This document shows, piece after piece, positions 34,547 through 46,140 of a stretch of 64,000 nucleotides of DNA. This DNA comes from Eretmocerus hayati (Eukaryota > Arthropoda > Insecta > Hymenoptera > Aphelinidae), in assembly GCA_029851415.1 (NCBI GenBank), contig CM056743.1, forward strand, positions 73,057,186 to 73,121,185, written 5' to 3'. Both the position numbers and the translations under genes were made by a program. The notes under the pieces were generated by a model that worked only from the letters and a program-made list of their open reading frames with translations, made no database searches and was not told the DNA's origin. Position 1 is the first letter of the stretch, and every line of letters starts with the position of its first letter.

Positions 34547-34986
34547 TACTATAATTGAGAGTTTTTTTGAATCGATCAATGAATTTTTAATCATTATCAA
34601 TTGTATTGATCGTACAGTTTCGGCGTGTGGTAAGTTTCCATAAGTATATTAATGAAGATATTTTCGACACACTTCCTTCATAATTCAAATCTTTATTTTC
34701 AGAAAAGTTTGAAACATAACCTTATTGATTACAGAAGATACAATTTTCCCATGGCTCAGTTACTTTATTGTTGAAAAGAAAAAAAGCAATACATTACTTC
34801 TTCCCATAACCTAAATGATACTGAATATACATTTATCTCATAGTTCAGTTACTTTATTGTTAGAAAACAAATACATAACCTAGATCCCATAACCTTTATC
34901 ATACTCATTGATAATACTTTGAACTAATCATTTTTCTTTTGCTTCTTTCGCATGTATCTTCTATCTTCCTCTCCATATTTCAATTC

Positions 34987-36027
34987 CTATATCATTTTTA
35001 CAGCTTTGACTATAGCAGAATCTAAATGATAGCTTAAAAATTCACTATCTCTCAAACTCCATTTACTGATACATTGTTGATCTTCCAAGTAATCAATTAT
35101 TGATAATCGATCGGACATTTCGTATAAATTTTCCACACGCCCCTCAACAATTTTCAAAACAACATTTGTCATCACATTTTTACGTACTTCAACATTGGTA
35201 TCGTAATTCAAGTATGCTAAATTTATTAGATACTTATTCGATATAAGACAATCGAATCGGCTTTTTGTGGAAAATATGGTGACTTTGTCAACGTTAAGGA
35301 TTATAATTCTATGTGAAGATATTGGTTTATATGTTAGATTGATTTTATACTCAACACTTCCAATCTCTATCTGCTTGCAGTCTCCATCTAGTTTTTTTAT
35401 TTCACTCATCATTGTCTGATAGATGACAATGATCTCCAGCCATTGATCATTAGATAATCTAATCATCTTACGGTCACTGCTGATAGTGATGCTGAATGGT
35501 TCCCCTTCATCTCCAGCCGTGTTAATTCTGAGAATGTACTCCTTCTTGCATAATTCGAAGTGTCTTTCAACTGATTTCATCTCTTGAATACTAAAATCAT
35601 TAAAGTTTCCAAAATTTGAGAAAAATCAAAGATGGCTCTTCTTGAGTAAAATATAAAATACTCACTCAGGTTTCATTATCAAAACTTGACCACTTGGTAG
35701 GATTGGTTCAGGAGGAGTAAACGATTGTTCAATTTCGTCATCTGATCTAAGTAATAAATCATAATTTTCACTTAGATCTTTGAGTTCCATTCTCCTTCGT
35801 TTTCTAGCAGCTTTCTTCTCATGTTGTATGGATTCTTGACTAGATGATGCAACAGGTTCAGTGTTTTGAGTTGGGGAATTCATCTTTTTTTTAGTATTTT
35901 GCGTATCGATCTGGATGGATTGAATATTTGAAGATGATGTTTCATTCTGTGGGATACTTAGATCCATAACTTCTTCTGATTCCATCTCGGTATTTATCAC
36001 TTCTTGCACGAGATTTTCACTGGACAT
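34987..36027 (-). CDS. Spliced Polinton protein of unknown function (321 aa)
   Basis: I infer two exons, 36,027-35,666 and 35,590-34,987, joined by a 75-nt GT-AG intron (donor GTGAGT, acceptor TTTTAG) that keeps the frame; the unspliced upstream frame would stop two bases after the donor. Exon 1 (starting MSSENLVQEV) is acidic, Ser/Gln-rich and ends in a basic KKAARKRRR stretch that could be a nuclear localisation signal. Exon 2 holds a folded domain with YILRINTAGDEGEP and KMIRLSNDQWLEI, a pattern I associate with small arthropod Polinton-type proteins whose function is unknown. The start codon lies inside the last codons of the upstream ORF (36,017-36,355). The splice is inferred from sequence only. 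Confidence 0.6.
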
Positions 36028-36355
36028 CTTTGAATTCGATAGTATTATACGATTTAAATGGGACGAAATGAAGAAGAGTTTTACCAAGGTTGAATTTCGT
36101 TGTATAGTACTCTTCGTTCCTTGAAAGTTGAGCTGAGGTTCCTTTTGGAGCAAAGACAAATTTTTCTTCTCTCGAATGAGGATCCTTTATTCTCAATTTT
36201 AATCTTCTTCCATATTTGGTATCTAGGAAAGAGCAAGATATTATACTATACCAAAGTTCTTCACCTAGCGTCTTTAATGCCACAGTCTCGGGGAACCCAC
36301 GAGACTCGTTGATTTGTTCCCACTCGTTATGAACGTTAGCCATAACTGATTTCAA
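36017..36355 (-). CDS. Small Polinton protein, possibly nucleic-acid binding
   Basis: 112 codons with a compact single domain: GEELWYSIISCSFLDTKYGR, then RLKLRI and KFVFAPKGTSAQLS. The order (hydrophobic strand, TKYGRR, then a VFAP-K turn) recalls small OB-fold-like proteins seen in arthropod Polintons and some virus-like elements, but I cannot name a family. The 3' end overlaps the start of the next minus-strand gene by 11 nt, as in compact viral genomes. MKSV or MANV (36,343) could be the start. Confidence 0.5.
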   Translation of the reverse strand: MKSVMANVHNEWEQINESRGFPETVALKTLGEELWYSIISCSFLDTKYGRRLKLRIKDPHSREEKFVFAPKGTSAQLSRNEEYYTTKFNLGKTLLHFVPFKSYNTIEFKDVQ

Positions 36356-36727
36356 ACTGAATATGGTAACGCTCTCACATATATCCTAGAGAAGATCCGA
36401 AAAAAAGAATGAACTTGATCAGAGTGATTGAATCACATACTATAGCACATGTGAGTTATGTATGATATTCATGTTTATATATTTTTTCTTTCTACTGAAT
36501 TAATCCTGGTAGTTTCAAGTATTTTGATCATGACATTATGCAAAGTTTTACTAGCAAAAGTTCGAGAGATCATTCTTCATTTTAATTTGAATTTTCTCTC
36601 ACTCAATCATATGTCAAGGACGACAAGACTAGCAGAACTACAATCTTACGAAAGAACTAGTACAAAGCTATTTACCTCTACATTTTTCATTTTTTTTTCC
36701 TTCTCCTTTTATTCTCCTTTCATCTTC

Positions 36728-36735
36728 TATAAGAG
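36728..36735 (+). promoter_or_regulatory. TATA box of polB
   Basis: TATAAGAG lies about 105 bp upstream of the polB ATG (36,840) in a pyrimidine-rich stretch; no better candidate exists nearer. Confidence 0.4.
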
Positions 36736-36839
36736 AGGTGAACTAAGACATTCCAAGAACGTGCGCTCGAGTTAACATTCAGCTCCAAGATTCTCATCAA
36801 GTCACTTCAATCCATCCATTCAACTTTCATATCTCTATC

Positions 36840-39830
36840 ATGGCGAGTGCACTCAATACAGCTAAAGCTAAGTACTCTCAATTATTATTCGAATATTCTG
36901 GTTTTCGCGAAAGTGAACTGGGTGATTTAGATATAGAAAAAGCTAAGACTCTCCGCAAAGATTTCAAGACGTACATCCATGATGTTTCGTATTTATTAAA
37001 AACTCATATAAATTCTTATCCGCCTGGTACAAAAGCGAATCTAGAGGTTATACTAAACGAATGCAGAGTGAGAGAACAAATTCTGGAAAACATTATATAT
37101 TCTCATGGATTTCAAGGAAGTAATGAAGTTATTTTCTTCAAGGGTGAATCTGCTTTCAAATCTAGAATTTCTACTGGGGTGGTGGGAAACTGTACAGTAA
37201 CTAATATTCAAAAATTCTTTACATTAGCCAAACCATTAGTCTTATGTTTTGTTAAAGATGTAATGAAAAAACATAATTCTGTTAAAGTATGTTTGATTTT
37301 TAGCGCTCATTTCAAAATTAATGACAGTGAGTCAAAAATCAAACACTTTCAATCACCTTATAGAAATCGATTGAAATCATCTAAACTCAATTCCTGGTTC
37401 TCCGAGAGTTACAAATGTATACTTGATAAATTATCAGAATTTTCTGATTCTGGAAGTGGATTTACTTTGGATGAAATTCTTTCTTTAAAGGTGAATACTG
37501 CAAAAACAGATCTGATTAGTGGATCATCATATATAGAACTTCCAGAATGGATAAAGAATAAGAATGCTGTGATAAATATTAACACACAGAACGATGATTG
37601 TTTTGCTTACGCAATCATGGCAAAGATTTTTCCTACCAAACGAAAACGGTTTTCCAAATCATCGTACCCCAATTATAAAGATCATCTAAAATTCGAAGGC
37701 ATTAAATTTCCAATGAAGTTGAAATCTATTCCAAAATTTGAACGTATGAATAGATCGATTTCCGTGAATGTTTACGGAGTTGAGAAGAAGAAATTCTACC
37801 CTCTGTATTTGACTGATAATGAAGAAGTCAATCATGTAAATCTTCTACTTCTAGAAGGCGATGATAAAAATTCACATTACTGTTTGATAAACAACTTGTC
37901 AAGACTCATTTCTATGCAAATTTCTAAACATAACGGAGCAGTGTTCCCATGTAATAGATGTTTCCATGTTTTTCACTCAAAGTATAAGTTGATTCAACAC
38001 AAAAAAGCATGTGCTCAAGGAAACTCATGTGTGATCACGTTACCGACGGAAAAAGATAAATTCATTGAATTTTCAAATTATTATAAGAAGCAGAAACTTT
38101 CGTACGCAATCTATATGGATTTTGAATGTTTTTTGGAAAGAGCTGAAGAATACTTTCCAAAAAATAGTAGCGACGAAAATCTTCAAAGACTAAGTCACCT
38201 TCAAACTATTAAAAATGCTTATCAAAAACATACAGCTTTCAGTTGTGGCTTCTTTCTACAGAATTCAATAGACGCGAGTCAGTCGAGATACGAAAGTTAT
38301 TATGGACTTGATTGTGGTACCTGGTTTGCGAAAAGACTTTATGAAATCGCAATGCAAATCGAACAGGTGAGTTGCAAAGAATATCATATTCTTTTTTAAT
38401 CATACTAATGCTGTCTATTCTATTATTAGGAACTAAATAATCCAAAGCCTCTCCAGATGTCTGAATTGGATGAAGAGAATTTCAAATCAGCAATATTGTG
38501 TCACATCTGTCATGGAGTATTGCTGAATGATCGGGTTCGTGATCATTGTCATATCTCAGGAAGGTATGTATCAGTGAAGAGGAAGAGATATTTGATATTC
38601 ATTCCCTTCTTTAGAGAGTAAAATTCATTCTTCTCTCCGTTTCAGTTATAGAGGACCGAGTCATTCCAAGTGTAATCTGAACTTTCGTAAGCAGTATAAC
38701 ATTGTGATTTTAGCTCATAATTTATCTAGATATGATATGAATTTTTTGATAAGCGATGTAGCAACTTTGATACCTGGAGATGTCCATATAATTCCAAATG
38801 ATATGGAGAACTATATTTCGTTCATCAAGTACATCAAAGGTAGTCGAATAAGACTTTCATTCATAGATTCAATCAAATTTCTAGATTCAAGTTTAGATAA
38901 TTCGGGTAACATCTTATCGAATCACGAAAAGAAGTACTCAAAACTCAGTTCCATGATGAGATTGAAAGTATACATCGAGAGAAAAACATTAGTCGAGAAC
39001 AACTTTATAACCTTATTATGAGAAAAGGTATTTTTCCATATGATTGGTTGAGTTCCATCGGAAAGTTGAATGAAACTTCTTTACCAGGTAGAACAGATTT
39101 CTACAATGCATTAACAGAATCGGATGTTTCCGTAGATGATTACATACATGCTCAAAAAGTTTGGGAGTATTTCAATTGTGTTAATGTTCTTCAATATTCA
39201 AATTTATATCTTAAGATAGACGTTTTACTGTTATGTGATATATTTGAGAAATTCAGAGAGACTTGCTTAGAGAGCTACGAGTTGGATCCAGTTCACTATT
39301 TTACGCTTCCAGGTTTATCTTGGGATGCGTTCTTAAAAAAACTTAGAGAGCAAGGTAATGTAAAATTAGAAAAACTGACGGATATCGATCAAATTCTTTT
39401 CACAGAATCAGGGATTCGAGGCGGATTGAGTGTAGCGTCACATCATTACGCTGTAGCTAATAATCCGTACATGAAAAATTACGATCCTTCTAAGGGTGAA
39501 TCATATATAATGTATTACGACATGAATAATTTATATGAGTCAGCGATGTTATCTAAATTACCTTATGGTGACTTCAAATGGGTGGAAGTTGTTGACAACT
39601 TCAATTTACAAGATATTGATGATGAATCAGACATTGGATATATTTTAGAGGTAGATATCTTATATCCACATACTTTACATGAACTCCACAGTGACTATCC
39701 TTTTTGCCCCGAGAAAATGATACCACCAAATTCTGATGGTAAAGTTAAAAAATTGTTAGCCACACTTAACGATAAGAATAATTACGTGATTCGATGGTTT
39801 GAATCTTTTTCTCAAAGTCTGCTGATATAG
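36840..39830 (+). pseudogene. polB: Protein-primed-type DNA polymerase B, frameshifted and truncated
   Basis: Replicative family-B polymerase of Polintons. Exons 36,840-38,366, 38,430-38,563 and 38,646 onward are joined by two short GT-AG introns (63 and 82 nt) that restore frame. The N-terminal region holds a cysteine protease-like segment (NTQNDDCFAYAI, SHYCLINNLSRL), a zinc finger (FPCNRCFHVFHSKYKLIQHK) and the exonuclease motif YAIYMDFECF; exon 2-3 carries CHICHG, VRDHCHISG, SYRG, SKCNL. A frameshift near 38,980 separates 38,704-39,021 from 39,018-39,830, which resumes at RKGIFPYDW. Palm motif A (YYDMNNLYESAM) is present near 39,519. The protein then diverges at about 39,790 and stops: motif B (KxxxNSxYG) and the catalytic DTDS motif C are absent, so it cannot polymerise. 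Confidence 0.9.
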
Positions 39831-39945
39831 TATTGGTTTTATCTTTTAAAAGTCTTACTTTTCTATCAAACGCTCTAATTTTCACTCCAATCTCTACGTG
39901 TTTCAAGTCGTGATGACGACTACCTCCGAATTTGTTGACACTCAT
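39766..39945 (-). pseudogene. N-terminal fragment of a minus-strand Polinton gene
   Basis: A minus-strand ORF starts MSVNKFGGSRHHDLKHVEIG at 39,945 and continues KIRAFDRKVRLLKDKT before running, near 39,797, into polB sequence read backwards and stopping. The MSVNKFG start and basic coiled region look like a real gene start whose remainder was removed by the same deletion that cut polB. Family unknown. Confidence 0.45.
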
Positions 39946-40084
39946 CGTGAAACTGAATGGAAAATGAGTTCAGAGATCATTTTTATACTCAATCTTTGAA
40001 GTTGCAGGAAGGAAACATCCAAATGATTGACACATTTTTTTTTCTTTTTTAGAGAATGAAAGAATTTTTATTGTTCCAATAACA

Positions 40085-40729
40085 TCATATCTTATCCCAT
40101 TGATTAGCATTACATTTCATGTGATACATCCATTGTACATTACGCAGTGCACATCTATATTGTATGTTGAGGTGATGTCTACAATCTGAAAATTTGTAAT
40201 CCGGAGAAAAATAACATTTTTCTGTCATAATGTAATCATCATTAATATTCTTTAACCAGTAAATAGATTTTTGTTTGAAAAATTTGGGAAACGTTTTACT
40301 CAGACAATATTCAGTATTGTCGGAATTTACGTATACGTAGCACATACGAAAAATTGAATGTGCATCTTCTATAGCTCTCTCCAACTGTTGAAGACGATCT
40401 TGACAATCAATTTCTCCATCAGTCCACAGAAGACCATGCTTATAATCGGTGGCATGTAGAACATCATCCATATCCTTAGTTGTAAGATTCTTGAACTCGT
40501 AGGGTGGCTTTACGGTGTAGTGAAGGATTCTGGACTCTGAAAGAACTTCTTCGAATTCTTGATTCAACAATGCAATCTCTTTGGGGATGAATCGATTTTT
40601 TACGTAAAATCCTTGAATATCAATGAAGATGTAATTTCCTTTCATTGGATGAGTCTTCGCTGTCTCGTCCTCTTCACTGCTACTGTTGGAATCAAAGAGT
40701 CGCTGCTTATTCATCTCAACTTTTTTCAC
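40085..40729 (-). CDS. DEDD exonuclease-like Polinton protein
   Basis: 214 codons. After an acidic Ser-rich N-terminus (NSSSEEDE) comes NYIFIDIQGF, the strand that carries the first acidic residue in DEDD 3'-5' exonucleases (normally DxE, here DIQ), then FIPKEIALLN, HATDYKHGLLW and a C-terminal CRHHLN...CALRNV block. This order is familiar from uncharacterised exonuclease-like proteins of arthropod virus-like elements. Loss of the expected second acidic residue suggests it may not be catalytic. It lies 26 bp downstream of the major capsid gene on the same strand and probably belongs to the same late unit. Confidence 0.55.
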   Translation of the reverse strand: MKKVEMNKQRLFDSNSSSEEDETAKTHPMKGNYIFIDIQGFYVKNRFIPKEIALLNQEFEEVLSESRILHYTVKPPYEFKNLTTKDMDDVLHATDYKHGLLWTDGEIDCQDRLQQLERAIEDAHSIFRMCYVYVNSDNTEYCLSKTFPKFFKQKSIYWLKNINDDYIMTEKCYFSPDYKFSDCRHHLNIQYRCALRNVQWMYHMKCNANQWDKI

Positions 40730-40755
40730 AGGATGATCCTTATTGAAGAGAAAAA

Positions 40756-41925
40756 TTATATCACTCTTTGGACGAAATCCGTAAATGGATTGTATTGTAC
40801 GATTCTATCATGAATTATGAGACAGTACGCTGATGTTTGCTTCGGAATATTCTTCTTGAATTCCAAATCGAGTCTAATATCGATAACACCTGATTTTAAA
40901 GCATCATTCTGATGCATACAATCAATAACAACGATAGGAGCTATATCTTCAAACTGTGTTCTTGTGAACAGAGTCTTATCATCATTAACATTGTAATAGC
41001 TCCCTCGGAATGATTTGTACATTTCGAATAAGACAGCAACGTTTTGATTTTTCCAATCAACATTCAAATTCTCATAGGGATATTGCTCGTCATTTAGATA
41101 AAGTCTGACATTATAAATATCACAGTGATCAAATTCAGTACTATGCTTTGTTTTTGAATCTAGTCTAGCTGTTTGGAGTCCAAAAATTATGAATCGCGGT
41201 CTTTCAAGTGTATTACTAGTCTTGATTGGCCAAATGAGCTGACTAGTATTCTCAGGGAGTGTAGCCCATTGAATTAATTCCCAACTCCGAAATGCCATGG
41301 TCAGGAGAACACCTTTTTCCAGAGTCTGGAGCATACGCAATCGAGTAATGTCGTTTAGAAATACATGCATAGCATGTAGCTGAACTCTTGTCAAACGAAT
41401 TTCCACTGTTATATCATCTTTTGTAGCTTTATAACAATTAGTATCATTCCCAGAACGAACCAAAATCAATCCGTACTCAGCATTAGCAACTATTCCTTGA
41501 AAATCTTCACAAAAACCAAAGATTTTGTTCAAAGGAAGACAGAAATTGAATGTATAATTGTTTGCTACAGAATAATGCCCAATATTCCAACCAGCATTAG
41601 ACATAGATTTATCTTGGTCGTGAGAAAGAGAAACATAGTTTTTTAGAGTGGATGTCATTCCAAGGTTCTTGACAGAATCGATTTCTTTACCATTTATATT
41701 ATAAATCACATTCGAAAATAGAAAAAATGGAAAATTATTCGTCATAACAATATTTTGTTCCTTATCAAACGTTATGGAACCTTGAACGTCTATGTAGCTC
41801 TCACACGGGAGAATGTACGAATCTTTTGAATTTATTTTTATTTGAATCATATCATTTTTATCTAATTCCATAAATGTAGTAGCGTTATACTTTCTCAGCA
41901 CCTTTTTTGAGATCCTGGAGTCCAT
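40756..41925 (-). CDS. MCP: Major capsid protein (double jelly roll, hexon-like)
   Basis: 389 aa. The N-terminal part (MDSRISKK, IQIKINSKDSYILPCESYID) starts the first jelly roll; the region RSWELIQWATLP...NTLERPRFIIFGLQTARLD is the hexon-type signature of Polinton/adintovirus capsid proteins, followed by the second barrel (YNVRLYLNDEQYPYENLNVD, YNPFTDF near the C-terminus). Such proteins form the trimeric capsomers of icosahedral virions. I chose ATG 41,925 over the upstream ATG of the same frame at 41,958 because the extra codons come from the LTR inserted at 41,931, only 5 bp before the start. The frame is intact along its length. Its natural promoter is probably separated from it by that insertion. 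Confidence 0.88.
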   Translation of the reverse strand: MDSRISKKVLRKYNATTFMELDKNDMIQIKINSKDSYILPCESYIDVQGSITFDKEQNIVMTNNFPFFLFSNVIYNINGKEIDSVKNLGMTSTLKNYVSLSHDQDKSMSNAGWNIGHYSVANNYTFNFCLPLNKIFGFCEDFQGIVANAEYGLILVRSGNDTNCYKATKDDITVEIRLTRVQLHAMHVFLNDITRLRMLQTLEKGVLLTMAFRSWELIQWATLPENTSQLIWPIKTSNTLERPRFIIFGLQTARLDSKTKHSTEFDHCDIYNVRLYLNDEQYPYENLNVDWKNQNVAVLFEMYKSFRGSYYNVNDDKTLFTRTQFEDIAPIVVIDCMHQNDALKSGVIDIRLDLEFKKNIPKQTSAYCLIIHDRIVQYNPFTDFVQRVI

Positions 41926-41930
41926 AATAG

Positions 41931-44714
41931 TGTGACGTGGTAAATGGATTGCCAGCACAACTAATTTATATTCGACGGACTCTTAACCTAAATCGCAGGT
42001 CTCGCGCGCAAAGTTCGGCGAACGCAATTCTAAATTTTAACAGCAACTCGGCTTCACTGCATCACTCGTTCTTTTCCTACCTTATTCACCTGAAAATCGG
42101 AAGAAAGGGCGGGGGAAACTCACACACGCACTCCAAATAATAAATCAGGATTTTGCAATAATATAATTCGGCCTATATTCTGTACACGTTCCTTCTACGC
42201 GGCGATACATGAATTTACATATGGAATTCCCGATAAATAACGGCCAAAAATTTTTTTAAAAAATTCAATAATTATCATCAAAGCGTCTCTTTCTCAATGA
42301 ATGTCTCTTAAAATTTCCTGTGAAACGCGAAAATTCACTTCACAATCCTGAAAATACAATGTAAAATACACTTCACTAACGGCCTGGGCAATTCGCTATC
42401 GGCCTGGTCAATGGTTCAACGGCCTAGTCGACTTCGCTCACGATGGACTCCAAAATTCAAGGAGCACGCTGCTCCAAAATTTACTCAAAATGGCCGCTCC
42501 ACGCTACGAATGATTACCGCGTTGGGACAATGGCCAACTGCTCCAATTTGTGGAGCACGAGCTCCGCGATCACCGGATTCCACGGGTCGAGTATTCCGCG
42601 GTTACCCAGGGTGGCGATCCACCAAAGGTACGGCCTTGCTCGTCGTCGTCCGGACGATGGCAACCCCAAATTTCCACGCGACTTTTCCCCCCAACGGCAC
42701 TATATGCTCCGCGCACTATGTCTTCACGAGGATTCACCTCGACTTCGGCCTCTGGTCACAATTCGCGGCCCCCAGGGCGTGCTACAATTTTCCCGCACTG
42801 TTCGGCCTTAGCACGTGGTCCCCCAGGAGTCCGGATCGGCTGGGAGTCGGCAGGGGATACGCGCGCACGAGGCTCAAGTTTCGGCCAGGACGAGGGAGTT
42901 CACTTTAATAAAATGAGCAATAATAGGACTCACCGTTATTTTCCATCACGTTCGATAATGGCAACTCTCTTTCTCTATAATTTAGACTCTTGAAGTCTCG
43001 TGTGCTGTCCTCCGGGACTCCTGGGGAACACACGGCAAGAATATGGCTGCTGAAAAGCGAGAAGGCGAAAAGCGCGTGTACTCTGGGCAACTGCTATCCA
43101 ACAAGTGGCCTCATGGCCGACTTCTTCTTCAAGTTGAAGTTCCGTCTTCTTCAACGAAGAAGACGCGCTGTGATTGGCCCAATAAATTCCATCCGGAAAC
43201 CTGGCAGCGCCCTCTATCGGGGCTGCGCGGCAAAATTTGAAGTACATAAGGGCACATTGTGGCAAGTATGCGCACGGAATTCATGGAATTACACGGCCAA
43301 ATAGCACGGAAATATATGTACGGCACTGCCTTTGGCCTCCACTCGTACCGTCTTCTATCTCACTTGCACCTATAATAAGCATCGGCCGGCGTGGAGGCGC
43401 TGCGCAGCTCGCATTGCCTCCAGTTTCGGCCTTTCACTGCACCCGATATTCGTTACGTGGCCTTGTATACCTATATCTATTCTCGACCTGTAGTACTATA
43501 GCTATATAGTACTCCCCATGCATCAGTATATCTATATGGGCCTCTGCATATTCACGGCACGCTCACATGTACATAACATACTACTACAATCAGTATCTCG
43601 GCCTCACACACACATATGCATATGCGTGTGTGGTCTGCATCGCGGACTCTCATCCAGAGATCGATGTCCGGGTCTCTGTGTTTTCCCATATCGGCCTGTT
43701 CAGGTATACCCGCCCTGAGCCATGCTACACCGTCAGGTAGCGCCATCACACCGGCAGCAACAAGTTGCCAGTTTGTCGTCTGCAAGAACATGTGTCAACA
43801 TCAGCTCCGTCGTCTCGTCCTCTGGTGAGCCACCCGGGCTCACCCACGTCGGCCCGCGTGTCACCGGTGCCGTGGGTGACCGCCCCAGGGTCTGTGTACT
43901 AGTGCGCGGGCGTGTGTGTGGCCAGGTTAGACGAGGGAAGCATGCAGCATGTGCTGCGTGCCTTCCTAACCACAACACGAAGCAGCTGATACCGGGCTGC
44001 TGTGTATGGGACCGTGGTCCGGATGACAGCTAGCCCGGGGAGTGTGGCACCAAGCATGCAGCATCATCGCCAAGCCATTGTTGCCCGTTCTTATTATTCC
44101 AGCATACGTCGCCCTGAGAAGGGCGCCCCGGCCGTAACATCTCCGTCGTCGTCTGGTGCGCGATGTGCGTGCACGTCTTGATCGATTGAATGCGGATTCA
44201 ATCGTCAAAACGTGCACTTTTGATTAAGTGTCCCCAAACTCGCGTGCGTTTACCAGGGGGTGACTGGTGGATGCAACACGGGGTCTGCGGGCCCCGGTTG
44301 TTACCACCAGTACCCTCTGTCCGGCCCGTATCCAGGTGTACCACAATAGGTACACCATGGAAAAGTCACAGCGGTGATTACGGCGAGGTGAATGCGCGCG
44401 GCCTCATATATCCGGGTAGCCCAGCCGGGTTATATGTTCCCCAAGTCGTTGTCGTCGTCGTCGCCTCCGGCCTCCTAGGAAGTAATACCCGCGGTGATCA
44501 GCGGTGCAGGTGGGGTTGCCCCCCTGCAGGCACGGCCGGGGTCGCAGCAGCCCGTGCGCGGCCATCGTCGTCGTCGTCGCCTCGAGCAGCAGCACCTCAA
44601 CAAAAAAAAAGAAGTATTCCCCGTGAATACTTTGTCTTGAGGTTGCTGCTCGAGGCACGACGAGAGAGTTGCTAAAATTTTGCCCCAAAAACGCTGTGAC
44701 GATTTATCGTCACA
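41931..44714 (-). repeat. 3' LTR of the inserted retrotransposon
   Basis: On the minus strand it begins TGTGACGATAAATCGTCACA (a perfect-type terminal hairpin) and ends ACCACGTCACA at 41,931. About 2.78 kb. It corresponds in structure to 3434-6277, including the GC-rich stem-loop at 44,570-44,680 and the last ~400 bp (41,931-42,300). ORFs in it on both strands are not conserved between the two LTRs. Confidence 0.8.
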
Positions 44715-44745
44715 TTACCCCCCGTTTAGGGGGGGGGGGGGTTGA
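44715..44745 (-). promoter_or_regulatory. Polypurine tract of the inserted retrotransposon
   Basis: The minus strand reads AAACGGGGGGTAA directly before the TGTGACG LTR start, preceded by a run of 12 C. Position and composition fit a plus-strand primer. Confidence 0.55.
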
Positions 44746-44977
44746 GTCCGTGTTCTCCAGAAGGGAGCGGCCTTGCTCAGAACATAGGCGGCGCACTCTC
44801 GCCTTACAATGAACTCTCTCGTCGCAACCTCGAACAGCAAAATGAAATAGATTCCATAATCCATGAATATATATCATCATCATAAAAATAGATTCTTATA
44901 ATTGGGGCAATCTCATCCACTCCCTCTCTCACACGACCAACCTGAAAGGGTAAAACCGTAATTCGGGACCTACATCG

Positions 44978-45300
44978 CTAGGGTAAGAAAAGATTCTGCG
45001 GGATGGGGAGGTGAGCCTCCTGGGCCCTACCAACATGGAAACTTCTCAAACAATCTCTGGAAATAAACAACAAAAAATCATAGCATCTTACTTGTTCAAC
45101 TAAATGTTCAAACTCCGCGGGTCCTTCGGCCGTTTCATACGTGCGGGGAGGGATCAATCGTTTCAACTGGGGTATGTGGGTCTCTGGCAGTTCTTCTCCT
45201 AATTCCCCGTCTAACTCATAGACTAATAGCAAGTTTACCGCGATCATTCTGAGCAGCCCTCCGATTTCAGTGCGACCTTCATCAAGAATTCATTCGCGGC
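44978..45300 (-). CDS. Unrecognised ORF inside the retrotransposon
   Basis: A minus-strand frame open from about 45,290 contains DEGRTEIGGLLRMIAVNLLL and then VYELDGELGEELPETHIPQL and KRLIPPRTYETAEGPAEFEHL before a possible splice donor (CAA|GTAAGA, about 45,090). The composition is protein-like and the upstream half is hydrophobic then acidic, but I recognise no family. It could be a remnant of a retroviral-type gene or a captured exon. Its remaining C-terminal extension to 44,978 is probably intron. Confidence 0.25.
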
Positions 45301-45639
45301 CTGAGCTAAGAAGCGAGTCTTTCGTCAGACCAAATACCCGACCAAAGCTCATCGTGATTCCGGCCTTAATTGCAATGCGTGGCCTATCTTTCGCTAACTC
45401 TATCAACGTCTAACCGCACTGAATCCCTCAACGCGTCCAACCCATTCATCCCGTCGGCTCACGCGGCCTCGTCGATTTCCTCTATTGGGTCACCGGCCGT
45501 TAATTCTTGTATATCTTCTAAGTATCATGTCTCATGGGTCTAGTTTCTCCCACTACACCCAACGCTTCACCGGAGACCTTTTGCGGATCCTCAACAGGTC
45601 TCTCGTCCTTGCAACCCCCGGCCTAACGAAGTGTGAGTT

Positions 45640-46140
45640 CGTCACACCTTCCCCAAGGCGCTCAGGTTCGTGTACCCACAATGTTAGCGACTGCTTTTCC
45701 CCACCATACCTTCACAAAGGCGCTCAGGTTCTCTGACCCATGGTATCCTCATCCGCTTTTCCACCATACCTTCACAAAGGCGCTCAGGTCCTTGACCCAT
45801 GGTGTGCTCGATTGTTTTTTTTTCCACCATACCTTCACAAAGGCGCTCAGGTCCTCGACCCATGGTGTGATCAACCGCTTCTTTTGCCATACCTTCACAA
45901 AGGCGCTCAGGTTCTCTGACCCATGGCATTCACAACCGCCTTTCCACCATACCTTCACAAAGGCGCTCAGGTTCCTCGACCCATGGTGTACTTGCTGGTT
46001 TCTCCACCATACCTTCACAAAGGCGCTCAGGTCCTCGACCCATGGTGTGCTCGATTGTTTTTTTTTATTATTATTTTTTTTTTTATTTTTACCACCATAC
46101 CTTCACAAAGGCGCTCAGGTCCTCGACCCATGGCGTTACC
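45640..46140. repeat. ~62-bp tandem repeat, 7-8 units
   Basis: CCATACCTTCACAAAGGCGC recurs at about 45,703, 45,763, 45,827, 45,888, 45,947, 46,007 and 46,096, each followed by TCAGGTCCTCGACCCATGG. It lies between gag and the 3' LTR of the retrotransposon. The mirrored ORFs across it are artefacts of the repeat. Confidence 0.9.

Noticed and set aside
33946..34643. ORFs in the Polinton TIR as a gene
   Set aside because: Both TIR copies hold them only in part, frames differ and composition is low complexity.
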